This document shows positions 25,230 through 33,663 of a stretch of DNA of 64,000 nt, piece by piece (position 1 is the first letter of the stretch; each line of letters begins with the position of its first letter). The stretch is from DASSFZ01 sp035283185 (GTDB lineage: Bacteria > Chloroflexota > Anaerolineae > Fen-1058). A program made the position numbers and the translations under genes. The stretch is taken from contig DATEUJ010000183.1 in NCBI GenBank assembly GCA_035283185.1, positions 1 through 64,000 on the forward strand, in the 5' to 3' direction. The notes beneath the pieces were generated by a model that saw only the letters and a list, made by a program, of their open reading frames with translations, did no database searches and was not told the origin of the DNA.

Positions 25230-26171
25230 ATGGAAGCTGCCCTCGCCTCGATCCTGTTGGCTTCGGCGCCGCTGATCTTCGCGACGATCGGTGAGACCAT
25301 AACCGAGAAATCCGGCATAATCAACCTCTCGCTGGACGGCAGCATTCTCCTCTCGGCGATGATCGGCTTCGCGGCGGCCTACCTCACGGGTAACGTTTGG
25401 CTGGGCTTCGTGGCGGCGGCGATCGTGTCGCTGCTCGTCGCACTGCTGGTCGCGTACGCCAGCATTTCACTGCGGCTCAACCAGGTCGCGGTAGGTTTCG
25501 TCCTGACGCTGCTATGCGCCGATCTCAGCTCATTCTTGGGCAATCCCTTCGTGCGGATTCAAGGCCCGTCGGTGCCACACATGCCCATTCCGATCCTCGA
25601 GGACATTCCGTTCCTGGGGCCAATCTTGTTTGACCAGGACCCGGTCGTGTACGCCAGCATCCTGACGATCATTGCGGCCTACTTGTTCGTGTTCAGGACG
25701 CGACGCGGGCTGGAATTGCAGGGCATGGGCGAGCGGCCCGAGGCGGCGCATGCACGCGGTATCCCCGTCAACCGGATGCGTTATGTGTACGCGGCCGTTG
25801 GGGGGGCGCTGGTCGGCATCGCCGGTGCGGCGTACTCGCTCGACGTGAAATTGGGCTGGTCCTATCGGCATACGGCCGGCCTCGGCTGGATCGCACTGGC
25901 GATCGTGATCTTCGGCGGCTGGCATCCTGTTCGCGCGGCATTCGGCGCGTATCTGTTCGGCGCTTTGCAGGTTCTGGCCTTGAAACTGCAGCCTGTGTTG
26001 CCGAACCTGTCACAGGTGCTGTCGATTCTGCCCTTCCCGTTGATGATCTTCACCTTGTTTCTGGTGTCCAGTGACTCGATCGGGCGACTGCTGGATCGCT
26101 GGCCTACCGTGCGCGGCGTCTTGCGTAGCGAACCGCCGTCCGCGCTGGGGACGCATTTTGAGCAGGAGTAA
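25230..26171 (+). CDS. ABC transporter permease (BMP/nucleoside type), system 1, subunit B
   Basis: The 313-residue membrane protein of the BPD_transp_2 family has an N-terminal ATIGETITEKSGIINLSLDG, the usual start of the second permease in BMP-type systems. Further hydrophobic segments follow, including GWIALAIVIFGGWHP and the final LPFPLMIFTLFLV. It pairs with the permease at 24062. A 147-bp spacer holding repeats A and B separates it from the second system. Confidence 0.9.
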   Translation: MEAALASILLASAPLIFATIGETITEKSGIINLSLDGSILLSAMIGFAAAYLTGNVWLGFVAAAIVSLLVALLVAYASISLRLNQVAVGFVLTLLCADLSSFLGNPFVRIQGPSVPHMPIPILEDIPFLGPILFDQDPVVYASILTIIAAYLFVFRTRRGLELQGMGERPEAAHARGIPVNRMRYVYAAVGGALVGIAGAAYSLDVKLGWSYRHTAGLGWIALAIVIFGGWHPVRAAFGAYLFGALQVLALKLQPVLPNLSQVLSILPFPLMIFTLFLVSSDSIGRLLDRWPTVRGVLRSEPPSALGTHFEQE

Positions 26172-26193
26172 GACAGCGACTTTCCGGCGGATC

Positions 26194-26245
26194 GACCCCG
26201 CTGGGCGCCCCGCTGGGCGGGGGGCAAGCACGGGCGCAAGCAGCA
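26194..26245. repeat. Dispersed repeat B, copy 1 (partly duplicated)
   Basis: GACCCCGCTGGGCG is followed by CCCCGCTGGGCGGGGGGCAA and GCGCAAGCAGCAG, so the hairpin half is doubled. Related copies lie at 27521-27552 (inverted), 29661-29690 and 44942-44976 (inverted). Confidence 0.7.
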
Positions 26246-26266
26246 GATTTCGAAAGCCGGACCCAG

Positions 26267-26318
26267 GCCTGTCCTGCGAGGTCCCCGACCGGAGGGAGCG
26301 GGGAGCGCAGTCGAAGGA
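26267..26318. repeat. Dispersed repeat A, copy 3
   Basis: A 52-bp copy in the spacer between the two transporter systems. It ends exactly at the base before the first candidate ATG of the next permease, so its GAAGGA end may act as, or have supplied, the ribosome-binding site. Confidence 0.85.
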
Positions 26319-27569
26319 ATGGTTAGATTGAACGAGCCTATGCTCGATAGGGTCGCCTCATCTCCCCGCCGCATCCGTGCGCCTCATTTCGACTGGCGCG
26401 ACGTGGCGCTCCGCGCACTCACCCCGATCCTCGCCGTGCTCGCGGCGATGCTCGTCGGCGCGATTCTCCTGCTGCTGCTGGGCGTTAACCCGATTGAAGC
26501 GTACGCGGCGATGATCGGCGGCGCGCTGGGTGACGTCTCGGGTCTCACTCAGTTGGTGGTCAAGGCCACGCCACTGCTCCTCGTCGCGCTCGGCATCGTT
26601 ATCGCCTTCCGCGCCAGCGTGATCAACATCGGCGGCGAGGGCCAGATCATCCTGGGCGCACTGGCGGGAACTTGGTTTGCGTTGACATTTCGAATGTGGC
26701 CATCCTGGCTGTTGATCCCGACGACGATGGGCGTTGGCTTCCTGGCCGGGGCATTCTGGGGCTTCATCCCCGGTATCCTCAAGGCCCGCCTGAACGTGAA
26801 CGAGATCCTCAGCACCGTAATGCTGAACGCCATCGCGCTGCAACTCATGAACTACCTGTTGCGTGGCCCGATGATCGATCCGGCCGGCGTCGCGGCCGGC
26901 ACGTATCTGGCCCAGTCGGAGCGGCTGCCGGACAACGTGTGGCTGCCGCGCCTGGTGCCGCAGACCTTGCTCCACACCGGCGCGATCCTGGCCGTGATCC
27001 TGGCCGTGCTGGTCTACGTCTTTTTGTGGCGCACGACGATCGGCTATCGTATCCGCGCGGTGGGTCTCAACCCGGATGCTTCACGCTACGCCGGCATTCG
27101 CGTGCCGTTTCACCAGGCGCTGGCGCTGACGCTGGCGGGTGGATTCGCCGGGCTGGCCGGTGTGATCGAAGTCATCGGCGTGCAGCACCGGCTCCTGCAA
27201 GGCATCACCAGCGGCTACGGCTTCACCGGCATTGTGGCAGCGCTGTTCGGCGGCCTGCACCCGATCGGCGCGATACCGGCCTCGTTTCTGTTCGGCGTGC
27301 TGCTCGTGGGCGCGGACAAGATGCAGCGTGCCGTGCAGGTGCCTTCGGCGCTGATCGGCACGCTGCTCGGCTTGATTGTATTGTTCGTCGTCGGGTCTGC
27401 CTATCTGTCGCGCCGCTGGGCCGCGCGTCGCGCCATCGAGGTGGCAGCGGAGGAGAACATGCCGGCCGAAGGCGGGACCCTGCCGGCCGAAGGCGCCAGC
27501 GCGGATCCGGTGAGGCGCAGCACCGCTGCGTGCGCCCCACCCAGCGGGGTGGAACCCAGTCATGAGTGA
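26319..27569 (+). CDS. ABC transporter permease (BMP/nucleoside type), system 2, subunit A
   Basis: The 416-residue BPD_transp_2 permease has membrane segments from about residue 30 (ILAVLAAMLVGAILLLLLG), the INIGGEGQIILGAL motif near 103 and TSGYGFTGIVAALFGG near 297. A soluble tail after residue about 370 (AAEENMPAEGGTLPAEGAS) contains a short repeat and then residues encoded by repeat B. The start is uncertain, because the ATG at 26340 is an alternative to 26319. It overlaps the next permease gene by 8 bp. Confidence 0.9.
   Translation: MVRLNEPMLDRVASSPRRIRAPHFDWRDVALRALTPILAVLAAMLVGAILLLLLGVNPIEAYAAMIGGALGDVSGLTQLVVKATPLLLVALGIVIAFRASVINIGGEGQIILGALAGTWFALTFRMWPSWLLIPTTMGVGFLAGAFWGFIPGILKARLNVNEILSTVMLNAIALQLMNYLLRGPMIDPAGVAAGTYLAQSERLPDNVWLPRLVPQTLLHTGAILAVILAVLVYVFLWRTTIGYRIRAVGLNPDASRYAGIRVPFHQALALTLAGGFAGLAGVIEVIGVQHRLLQGITSGYGFTGIVAALFGGLHPIGAIPASFLFGVLLVGADKMQRAVQVPSALIGTLLGLIVLFVVGSAYLSRRWAARRAIEVAAEENMPAEGGTLPAEGASADPVRRSTAACAPPSGVEPSHE
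27521..27552. repeat. Dispersed repeat B, copy 2 (inverted), encoding a permease C-terminus
   Basis: CACCGCTGCGTGCGCCCCAC and the adjoining CCAGCGGGGTGG match the reverse complement of the B consensus. In frame they encode TAACAPPSGVE at the end of the permease, so the element has contributed coding sequence. Confidence 0.65.
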
Positions 27570-28494
27570 TCTTTTCACACTGCCCGTCTTCATCGGCGTC
27601 CTCACTTCGGCTATCCGTCTGGCGACGCCGTATTTGTACGCCTCGATCGGCGAGACGTTCGCGCAGCTGTCCGGCGTCGTGAACCTCGGCGTGGACGGCA
27701 TCATGCTCATGGGCGCATTCTCCGGATTCTACGTTGCGCTGAATACCGGCGACCTGTGGCTGGGGGTGGCTGCGGCGGCGGTCGTCGGGCTGCTCATGGG
27801 TCTCTTGATGTCCGTGATCAGCGTCACGCTGAAGGCCGAGCAGGGTATCAGCGGCATCGGGTTATACCTCTTCGGGCTGGGCCTGTCGAGCCTGCTGTAC
27901 AAGGAGGCGATCGGCACGGTCAAGACCATCGACGGCTTTCCGACGGTGAAGATTCCGGTGCTCGGAGACATCCCCATCGTCGGCGAGATCGTCTTCCAGC
28001 AGAGCCTGCCGGTGTATGGCGCGTTCCTGCTGGTGCCACTCGCCTGGCTCTTTTTGAACAGAACGACCTGGGGACTCAAGATCAAGTCAGTCGGTCAGAA
28101 CCCGGCGGCGGCCGACTCGTTGGGTGTGAGCGTGAACGCGGTGCGCTACTTCTGTGTATGCCTGGGCGCAATCCTCTCCGGGATCGCCGGCGCTTCGCTG
28201 TCGCTTGCGCTGCTCAATCTCTTTCAGGAGAATCTCACCGCCGGGCTGGGTTTCATCGCCGTGGCGCTGGTGTACTTTGGCGGGTGGCGGCCGTTGGGCA
28301 TATTGGCCGGCGCGCTCCTCTTCAGCACTGTCAACGCGCTGCAGTTGTGGATGCAGGTACTGGGGTTCCAGATTGCGCCCGAGCTGGCCGTCATGCTACC
28401 ATACATACTGACGATCGCCGTTCTGGCTGTGACCGTAAGTCGCGTGCGCCAGCCGGCTGCGCTGAACAAGCCCTTTGAGCGCGGTGAAGGCTGA
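27562..28494 (+). CDS. ABC transporter permease (BMP/nucleoside type), system 2, subunit B
   Basis: The 310-residue permease begins at an ATG inside the 3' end of the previous gene (8-bp overlap). It shows the second-permease signature YLYASIGETFAQLSGVVNLG, followed by alternating hydrophobic segments and AVALVYFGGWRPLG. It is homologous to the system 1 permease at 25230. The gene order here is permease, permease, binding protein, ATPase, different from system 1, so this is an independent system rather than a recent tandem copy. Confidence 0.92.
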   Translation: MSDLFTLPVFIGVLTSAIRLATPYLYASIGETFAQLSGVVNLGVDGIMLMGAFSGFYVALNTGDLWLGVAAAAVVGLLMGLLMSVISVTLKAEQGISGIGLYLFGLGLSSLLYKEAIGTVKTIDGFPTVKIPVLGDIPIVGEIVFQQSLPVYGAFLLVPLAWLFLNRTTWGLKIKSVGQNPAAADSLGVSVNAVRYFCVCLGAILSGIAGASLSLALLNLFQENLTAGLGFIAVALVYFGGWRPLGILAGALLFSTVNALQLWMQVLGFQIAPELAVMLPYILTIAVLAVTVSRVRQPAALNKPFERGEG

Positions 28495-28603
28495 ATGATA
28501 CGGCTTGAACTGATTCGGACAGAAACGGAGGTGACCGGCCACAGATTCAGACCCGGATCGCGACGCACCGCTTTCGAATCTCACATTCTGAGGAGAGGAT
28601 AGA

Positions 28604-29605
28604 ATGACCCCGCGACGCTTTTGGATTCCGCTGCTGTTGGTCGCGCTGCTGGCTTCGGCCTGCGGCGGCGGGGCGGCGACGACCGCGCCCGCCGCAGCCG
28701 AGCCGTTCCGCATCGCCGTGGTGATGCCCAGCGCCACGAATGACATGGCATTCAGCCAGTCAATGTACTCGGCGTTACTCGCCGTGCAGGCCGAGATGGG
28801 TGGTCCGTCGGCAGTCGAGATCGCCTATTCGGAAGGCATGTTCAACGTGCCTGACGCGGCGGCCGCCCTTCGCGATTATGCCAGCAAGGGCTACGATTTG
28901 GTGATCGGGCACGGCTCGCAGTATGGCTCGTCGGTTCAGGAGATCGCGCCGGACTTCCCCGACACGAGCTTCGCCTGGGGCACCGACGTCAACACCTTCG
29001 GCCTGCCCAACGTGTTCGCGTACACGGCGGCGGCCGAGGAAGGCGGCTACGTGAATGGCGTTCTGGCGGCCGAGCTGACCGAGAGCGAGCAAATCGGCGT
29101 CACCGGTCCGATTGAAGTCGGCGACGCCAAGACCTACATCGACGGGTTCGTGCAGGGTGTGCAGGCCACCGATCCGGACGTCGAAGTCGCCAAGACCTGG
29201 ACCGGCTCGTTCTCGGATGTGGCGCTCATGGCAGAAGCCGCGAAGACCCACATCGCGGCCGGCGCAGACGCGCTCACTGGCTCGTCGCAATCGGTGGTCG
29301 GCTCGATTGGCGCAGCTAAGGAAGCGGGCGGCGTGCTGTGGTTCGGCACGCAACAGGATCAGGCTTCGCTGGCGCCCGAACTGGTTGTCGCCAGCCAGGT
29401 CTATGACTGGGCCCCCTTCATCAAGGAGATGATCGAGAAGCACAAGGCAGGCACACTGGGTGGTGAGGTCTTCACGCTGCACCTGGCGAACGATGGCCTG
29501 AAGATCGCGTTTAACCCGCAGTACGACCTGCCGCCTGCAGTCAAGGCGGCTGCCGACGCTGCCATCGAGGGCATCAAGAACGGCACGATCAAGGTCGAGC
29601 CGTAG
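28604..29605 (+). CDS. BMP-family ABC substrate-binding lipoprotein, system 2
   Basis: The 333-residue lipoprotein has the lipobox LLASAC (Cys20) and a BMP/Med-type binding domain (IAVVMPSATNDMAFSQSMYS; YDLVIGHGSQYGSSVQEIA). It lacks the long Pro/Thr linker of the system 1 protein and is about 95 residues shorter, so ligand preference may differ. GAGGAG precedes the ATG by 7 nt. It is flanked by its permeases upstream and ATPase downstream. Confidence 0.9.
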   Translation: MTPRRFWIPLLLVALLASACGGGAATTAPAAAEPFRIAVVMPSATNDMAFSQSMYSALLAVQAEMGGPSAVEIAYSEGMFNVPDAAAALRDYASKGYDLVIGHGSQYGSSVQEIAPDFPDTSFAWGTDVNTFGLPNVFAYTAAAEEGGYVNGVLAAELTESEQIGVTGPIEVGDAKTYIDGFVQGVQATDPDVEVAKTWTGSFSDVALMAEAAKTHIAAGADALTGSSQSVVGSIGAAKEAGGVLWFGTQQDQASLAPELVVASQVYDWAPFIKEMIEKHKAGTLGGEVFTLHLANDGLKIAFNPQYDLPPAVKAAADAAIEGIKNGTIKVEP

Positions 29606-29660
29606 ACAGGCTCAATACATAGCCACGGAGTCATGGAGACACCGAGCAGTCAATCCTTCT

Positions 29661-29690
29661 CCCCCGCGGCGCGGGGCGCAAGCAGCGTGC
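29661..29690. repeat. Dispersed repeat B, copy 3, fused to a CTCTGTGTCTCCGTGG motif
   Basis: CCCCCGCGGCGCGGGGCGCA and then AGCAGCGTGC form a B-type hairpin. It is followed by CTCTGTGTCTCCGTGGCAAA, a motif repeated at 54728-54748 and in variant form at 8236-8262. An inverse-looking CCACGGAGTCATGGAGAC lies upstream at about 29622. Confidence 0.6.
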
Positions 29691-29727
29691 CTCTGTGTCT
29701 CCGTGGCAAATGGACGACCGTTGTGCC

Positions 29728-31281
29728 ATGACCTCCATCGGCCTGCCACCTTCGCACGCTGCGCGTCGGATCAATCGCGTCGAGATGCGCGGAATCGTCA
29801 AGCGCTTCCCTGGCGTGCTCGCGAACGCAGGCGTAACCTTCGACGCGAGCGCGGGCGAGGTGCACGCCCTGCTCGGCGAGAACGGCGCCGGCAAGAGCAC
29901 GCTGATGCGGCAACTGTACGGCCTGTACCAGCCGGATGAAGGCGAAATCCTGATCGACGGGCGGCCGCACGTCTTTCGCTCCCCGGCCGATGCCATCCGC
30001 GCCGGCATCGGCATGATTCACCAGCATTTCATGCTCGTGCCGACGCTCACCGTGGCGGAGAATGTCGCGCTAGGGTTGCGCTCGTCGCGCGAACCGCTGC
30101 TCGACCTCGACAAAGTGTCGGCGCGCATCCGGGCGCTGGCACAGGCGTATGGCCTCAAAGTGGATCCGAATGCGGTCATCTGGCAACTGGCCGTTGGCGA
30201 ACAGCAGCGCGTGGAGATTGTGAAGGCGCTGTATCGGGGCGCAAGCCTGATCATCCTCGACGAGCCGACGGCGGTCTTGACGCCGCAAGAGGTGGACGAT
30301 CTGTTTGTCACGTTGAAGCGCATGGCCGCAGAAGGTCACGCTCTGATTTTCATCTCGCACAAGCTTCACGAAGTCATGTCGATCAGCGATCGTGTGACAG
30401 TCCTGCGCGACGGGCGCGTCGTCGGCACGCATCTCACTCGCTCCGTCACGCGCAGCCAGTTGGCGCAGATGATGGTCGGCCGTGAGCTCAAGCCGCTCGC
30501 GCCGCAAGAGTCACGCGCCAGAGACGTGCGACTGAAGGTCGAGTCGCTGCGCGCGCAAGGCGACCGCGGCACCGAAGTGCTGCGGGGCGTCGGTCTGGAA
30601 GTTCGCGCCGGAGAGATCGTCGGCGTGGCCGGCGTCTCCGGCAACGGCCAGCGCGAGTTGGCTGAATGCCTGGTCGGCCTGCGCAGGCATACCACCGGCC
30701 GCGTCTACCTGGACGGACGCGACATTACAGAGGCCTCGGCGCAGGAGCGGATGGCCGCCGGGCAGGCCTACATTCCAGAAGAGCGCATGCGCGACGGCGT
30801 GATCCGCGATTTCACTGTGCAGGAGAACCTGTTCCTGCGCGACCATGCCGCGCGGGATTACACGCGCGGCATCTTCATGAATTTCGGGGCGATGCGCGCG
30901 CGCGCCCGTGATCTGATCACCCGGTTCAACGTCAAGACACCTCGCCTGGACACACCCGTGAAGAACTTGTCCGGCGGCAATATCCAGAAACTGATTTTGG
31001 CGCGCGAGCTGTCGCGGCAGCCGAAAGTGCTGATCGCTTCGCAGCCGACGCGCGGGGTGGACATCGGCGCAACAGAGTACATCCATCGACGTCTGCTCGA
31101 ACAGCGCGATGCCGGCACGGCTATCCTGCTCGTCTCGGAAGATCTCGAAGAGATCCAGGCGCTCTCGGATCGGATCGCCGTGATGTACGAAGGGCAGATC
31201 GTGGGCATCGTCGATCGAGGCCAGGCGACGCCGCAGGAACTAGGCCTACTGATGGCGGGCATCACGCGCACCAGCGTTTGA
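29728..31281 (+). CDS. Nucleoside-type ABC transporter ATPase with two NBDs, system 2
   Basis: About 517 residues from the ATG at 29728. An in-frame ATG at 29695 exists, but its codons come from the CTCTGTGTCTCCGTGG repeat. NBD1 has GENGAGKST, signature LAVGEQQR and LIILDEPTAVL. NBD2 has the degenerate GVSGNGQRE, signature LSGGNIQK and ASQPTRGVD (catalytic Glu replaced by Gln, normal for the family). An FxxxHKL-type H-loop (ISHKLHEV) is present. It completes the second BMP-type importer. Confidence 0.92.
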   Translation: MTSIGLPPSHAARRINRVEMRGIVKRFPGVLANAGVTFDASAGEVHALLGENGAGKSTLMRQLYGLYQPDEGEILIDGRPHVFRSPADAIRAGIGMIHQHFMLVPTLTVAENVALGLRSSREPLLDLDKVSARIRALAQAYGLKVDPNAVIWQLAVGEQQRVEIVKALYRGASLIILDEPTAVLTPQEVDDLFVTLKRMAAEGHALIFISHKLHEVMSISDRVTVLRDGRVVGTHLTRSVTRSQLAQMMVGRELKPLAPQESRARDVRLKVESLRAQGDRGTEVLRGVGLEVRAGEIVGVAGVSGNGQRELAECLVGLRRHTTGRVYLDGRDITEASAQERMAAGQAYIPEERMRDGVIRDFTVQENLFLRDHAARDYTRGIFMNFGAMRARARDLITRFNVKTPRLDTPVKNLSGGNIQKLILARELSRQPKVLIASQPTRGVDIGATEYIHRRLLEQRDAGTAILLVSEDLEEIQALSDRIAVMYEGQIVGIVDRGQATPQELGLLMAGITRTSV

Positions 31282-31335
31282 ATCGCACGAAACGCGCATG
31301 AGCCAGGACCAGCGAAACACCGCTGAACGGGGTTT

Positions 31336-32688
31336 ATGACTCACGTGCCGTTGGCATCCGGTTCTCTATCCTATACGTCTGAAGCTCAAGCGTGCCTGAG
31401 CGCCGCCCGCGTCGAGGCGCAGGCGCGCCGCGCGCCGCAGGTCGAGCCGGAGCACCTGCTAATGGCGCTGCTCACACCTGCCTCCGGCGCGGTGTGGAAC
31501 GCGTTGGTGGGAACGCTCGGCGATCCGGTGCCGCTGCGCAAACGCGCCGATGCGGCGCTGTCGTCCCCGCCGATCGAGTCGGGCACGGGCGAGCCGCCGC
31601 CCAGTCATCGCCTGGAACGCGTGCTGCGCGACGCAGGAGATGCGGCGAAGTCGTCGGGGGCGCCGGTGGACACCCCGCATCTGCTCATCGGGCTGCTCGA
31701 CGAGGGCGGCGCCGCGGCCAACATTCTGCGCCAGGCGGGGATCGATGCGCGCCGGCTCCGGCTGTGGCTCAGAAAACCACCCGAGGTCTCACAGACTACT
31801 CCTCCCTCCGCTACGCTGCGACCCCCGCGCCAAACGCGCGAGGGCAGGTGGCAGGCGAGACCACCGGTCGAAACAGTCCGGAAGACACGCGTGCAGCCCG
31901 CACTGGATACACTTCCGCTGCGGCAGGCGCTTCCCCGTCTGATCGACTGGCGCGCCGTGCTGGCGCTGCTGGCCGTGCTCGCCATCGGCGCCTGGCTGGC
32001 GACACAGCCGGACTACGAGACGGCAGGCGCAGTTTTCCTGGTCGTCGGCGGCTGGATCGTCAGCCTGTGCGCGCACGAATTCGCGCACGCTCTGGCCGCC
32101 GATCTCGGCGGCGACTACACCGCCCGCCAGAAGGGTTACCTCAGTTTCAACCCGCTTGCGTACACCCATCCCCTGCTCAGCATTGTGATGCCGCTGCTGT
32201 TCCTGCTGCTTGGAGGATTCGGGCTGCCGGGCGGCGCAGTGTACGTCGAGACTCACCGCTTGCGCAGCCTCCGCTGGAACAGCATCGTCTCGGCGGCCGG
32301 CCCGCTTGCGTCGGCGCTCATGGCGTTAATCTTTTCACTGCCATTCCTGTTCTCACTGGTCAGCGACCTCCAAATCTATTTGGCGCCGGTGCTGTGGGGC
32401 GCGCTGGCGGCCGTCGCCATGCTGAACGTCATGGGCGTGTTGTTTAACCTGCTGCCGATTCCGCCGCTGGACGGGTTTGGCATCATCGCGCCGTGGCTGC
32501 CGCCTGAGCTGCGCCAGCGGCTTAGCATGTTCGGCTTTCTGGGCCTATGGCTCGTGATCCTGGCCTTCTGGACCATCGAGCCGCTGAGCCAGTCTTTCTG
32601 GAACACGGTATATTCCATCCTGGAGACGCTGCGTGTTGACCCAACCCTCGCGGTGGATGGTCTCTCGCGATTCATGTTCTGGCGTTGA
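31336..32688 (+). CDS. Clp-N domain fused to a site-2-protease-like M50 membrane metalloprotease
   Basis: The 450-residue protein starts with two helical Clp_N-type repeats (about 15-75 and 88-146; EPEHLLMALL and DTPHLLIGLLDEGG). A linker of low complexity follows, partly resembling the repeat near 25133. The rest, from about residue 205, is a polytopic M50 peptidase with HEFAH at 247-251 (Zn ligands H247 and H251, Glu248) and NLLPIPPLDG at 371-380 (third ligand D379). M50 rhomboid-independent proteases cut within membranes. The Clp_N part could bind substrates or adaptors. The gene is followed 3 bp later by a phosphatase-CBS fusion, suggesting co-transcription. Confidence 0.85.
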   Translation: MTHVPLASGSLSYTSEAQACLSAARVEAQARRAPQVEPEHLLMALLTPASGAVWNALVGTLGDPVPLRKRADAALSSPPIESGTGEPPPSHRLERVLRDAGDAAKSSGAPVDTPHLLIGLLDEGGAAANILRQAGIDARRLRLWLRKPPEVSQTTPPSATLRPPRQTREGRWQARPPVETVRKTRVQPALDTLPLRQALPRLIDWRAVLALLAVLAIGAWLATQPDYETAGAVFLVVGGWIVSLCAHEFAHALAADLGGDYTARQKGYLSFNPLAYTHPLLSIVMPLLFLLLGGFGLPGGAVYVETHRLRSLRWNSIVSAAGPLASALMALIFSLPFLFSLVSDLQIYLAPVLWGALAAVAMLNVMGVLFNLLPIPPLDGFGIIAPWLPPELRQRLSMFGFLGLWLVILAFWTIEPLSQSFWNTVYSILETLRVDPTLAVDGLSRFMFWR

Positions 32689-32691
32689 CAT

Positions 32692-33579
32692 ATGTATCGT
32701 ATCCGCCCTTGGCTCTACGTCGGAAAATTCAACGAGACGCAAGACGACGATTTGCTCCGCCGCCGCGAGATCGGCGCGATGCTGCAGTTGGCCGACAGCG
32801 TGAAGCACGAGGGCATTCCATCGCTGTACGTACCGGTCATGGACGGCGAGCCGCTGCCGCACGACATGCTGCGCATCGGCGTCGAATTCGTGCGCTTGGA
32901 GAAGGCGCTGGGCCGCAACGTGCTCATCGCGTGCGGCGCGGGCATCAGCCGCTCGGCGGCGTTCACCGTCGCCGCGCTCAAAGAAGAAGAGGGCTTGAGC
33001 CTGTTGGACGCATTCCGCGAGGTGCGGGCCAGACATCCCCATGCGGAGCCGCATGCGGCGCTGTGGAAATCGATGTGTGAATATTATGGGGAGGACATAC
33101 CTTACGCGAAGGTGCTTCAGGTCATGTGGCCCGAGCTTGAAAAAGGAGAGAGGAGCATGCCCCGCCCCGGCCATCCGAAATATCACACCGTCGGCGAGAT
33201 CATGACCACCGACGTCGCCACCGTGCCGGCGTCCATGCCGGTCGAAGACGCGCTGCGCCTGATGCGGCAGAGAGGCATCCATAGCGTGATCGTCGAGCCT
33301 GAGCAGCCCGGCGGCGCGTATGGCATCATGACCCAGCGCGATCTGCTTCGCAAGATCGTGGCCGCCGACCGGCCTCTCCCAAACGTCGCCGTGCGCGATC
33401 TGATGTCCTCACCCCTGATCACCGTCTCGCCGGACACGACGATTCGCCAGTGCTCGATCATCATGCTCGACGCGAATATTCGCCGCGCGGCGGTGATGAA
33501 AGATGGCAAGCTCGCCGGCATCATCAGCGACACGGACATTTTCCAGGCGGTCGAAGAGCGCGGCTGGGGGCCAGATTGA
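32692..33579 (+). CDS. Dual-specificity-phosphatase-like domain fused to two CBS domains
   Basis: The 295-residue protein has residues 1-130 resembling a DSP/tyrosine-phosphatase (W-L-Y-V-G start, V-M-D-G-E general-acid region at D51). The loop ACGAGISRSA has the CX5R pattern C81/R87 with Ala in place of His before Cys. After a short link come two CBS modules, about 157-216 (VGEIMTTDVATVPASMPVED) and 224-290 (VRDLMSSPLITVSPDTTIRQ). CBS pairs bind adenine nucleotides, so catalysis might be gated by AMP/ATP or similar ligands (inference). I know of no standard name for this arrangement. Confidence 0.85.
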   Translation: MYRIRPWLYVGKFNETQDDDLLRRREIGAMLQLADSVKHEGIPSLYVPVMDGEPLPHDMLRIGVEFVRLEKALGRNVLIACGAGISRSAAFTVAALKEEEGLSLLDAFREVRARHPHAEPHAALWKSMCEYYGEDIPYAKVLQVMWPELEKGERSMPRPGHPKYHTVGEIMTTDVATVPASMPVEDALRLMRQRGIHSVIVEPEQPGGAYGIMTQRDLLRKIVAADRPLPNVAVRDLMSSPLITVSPDTTIRQCSIIMLDANIRRAAVMKDGKLAGIISDTDIFQAVEERGWGPD

Positions 33580-33663
33580 TTGCGGGACACGGATAGGCGC
33601 GGATTTCACGGATGGTGCTGCTTTCGTCCACAAATCGGCGCCCCAATACCCGAGGAGAATGCG

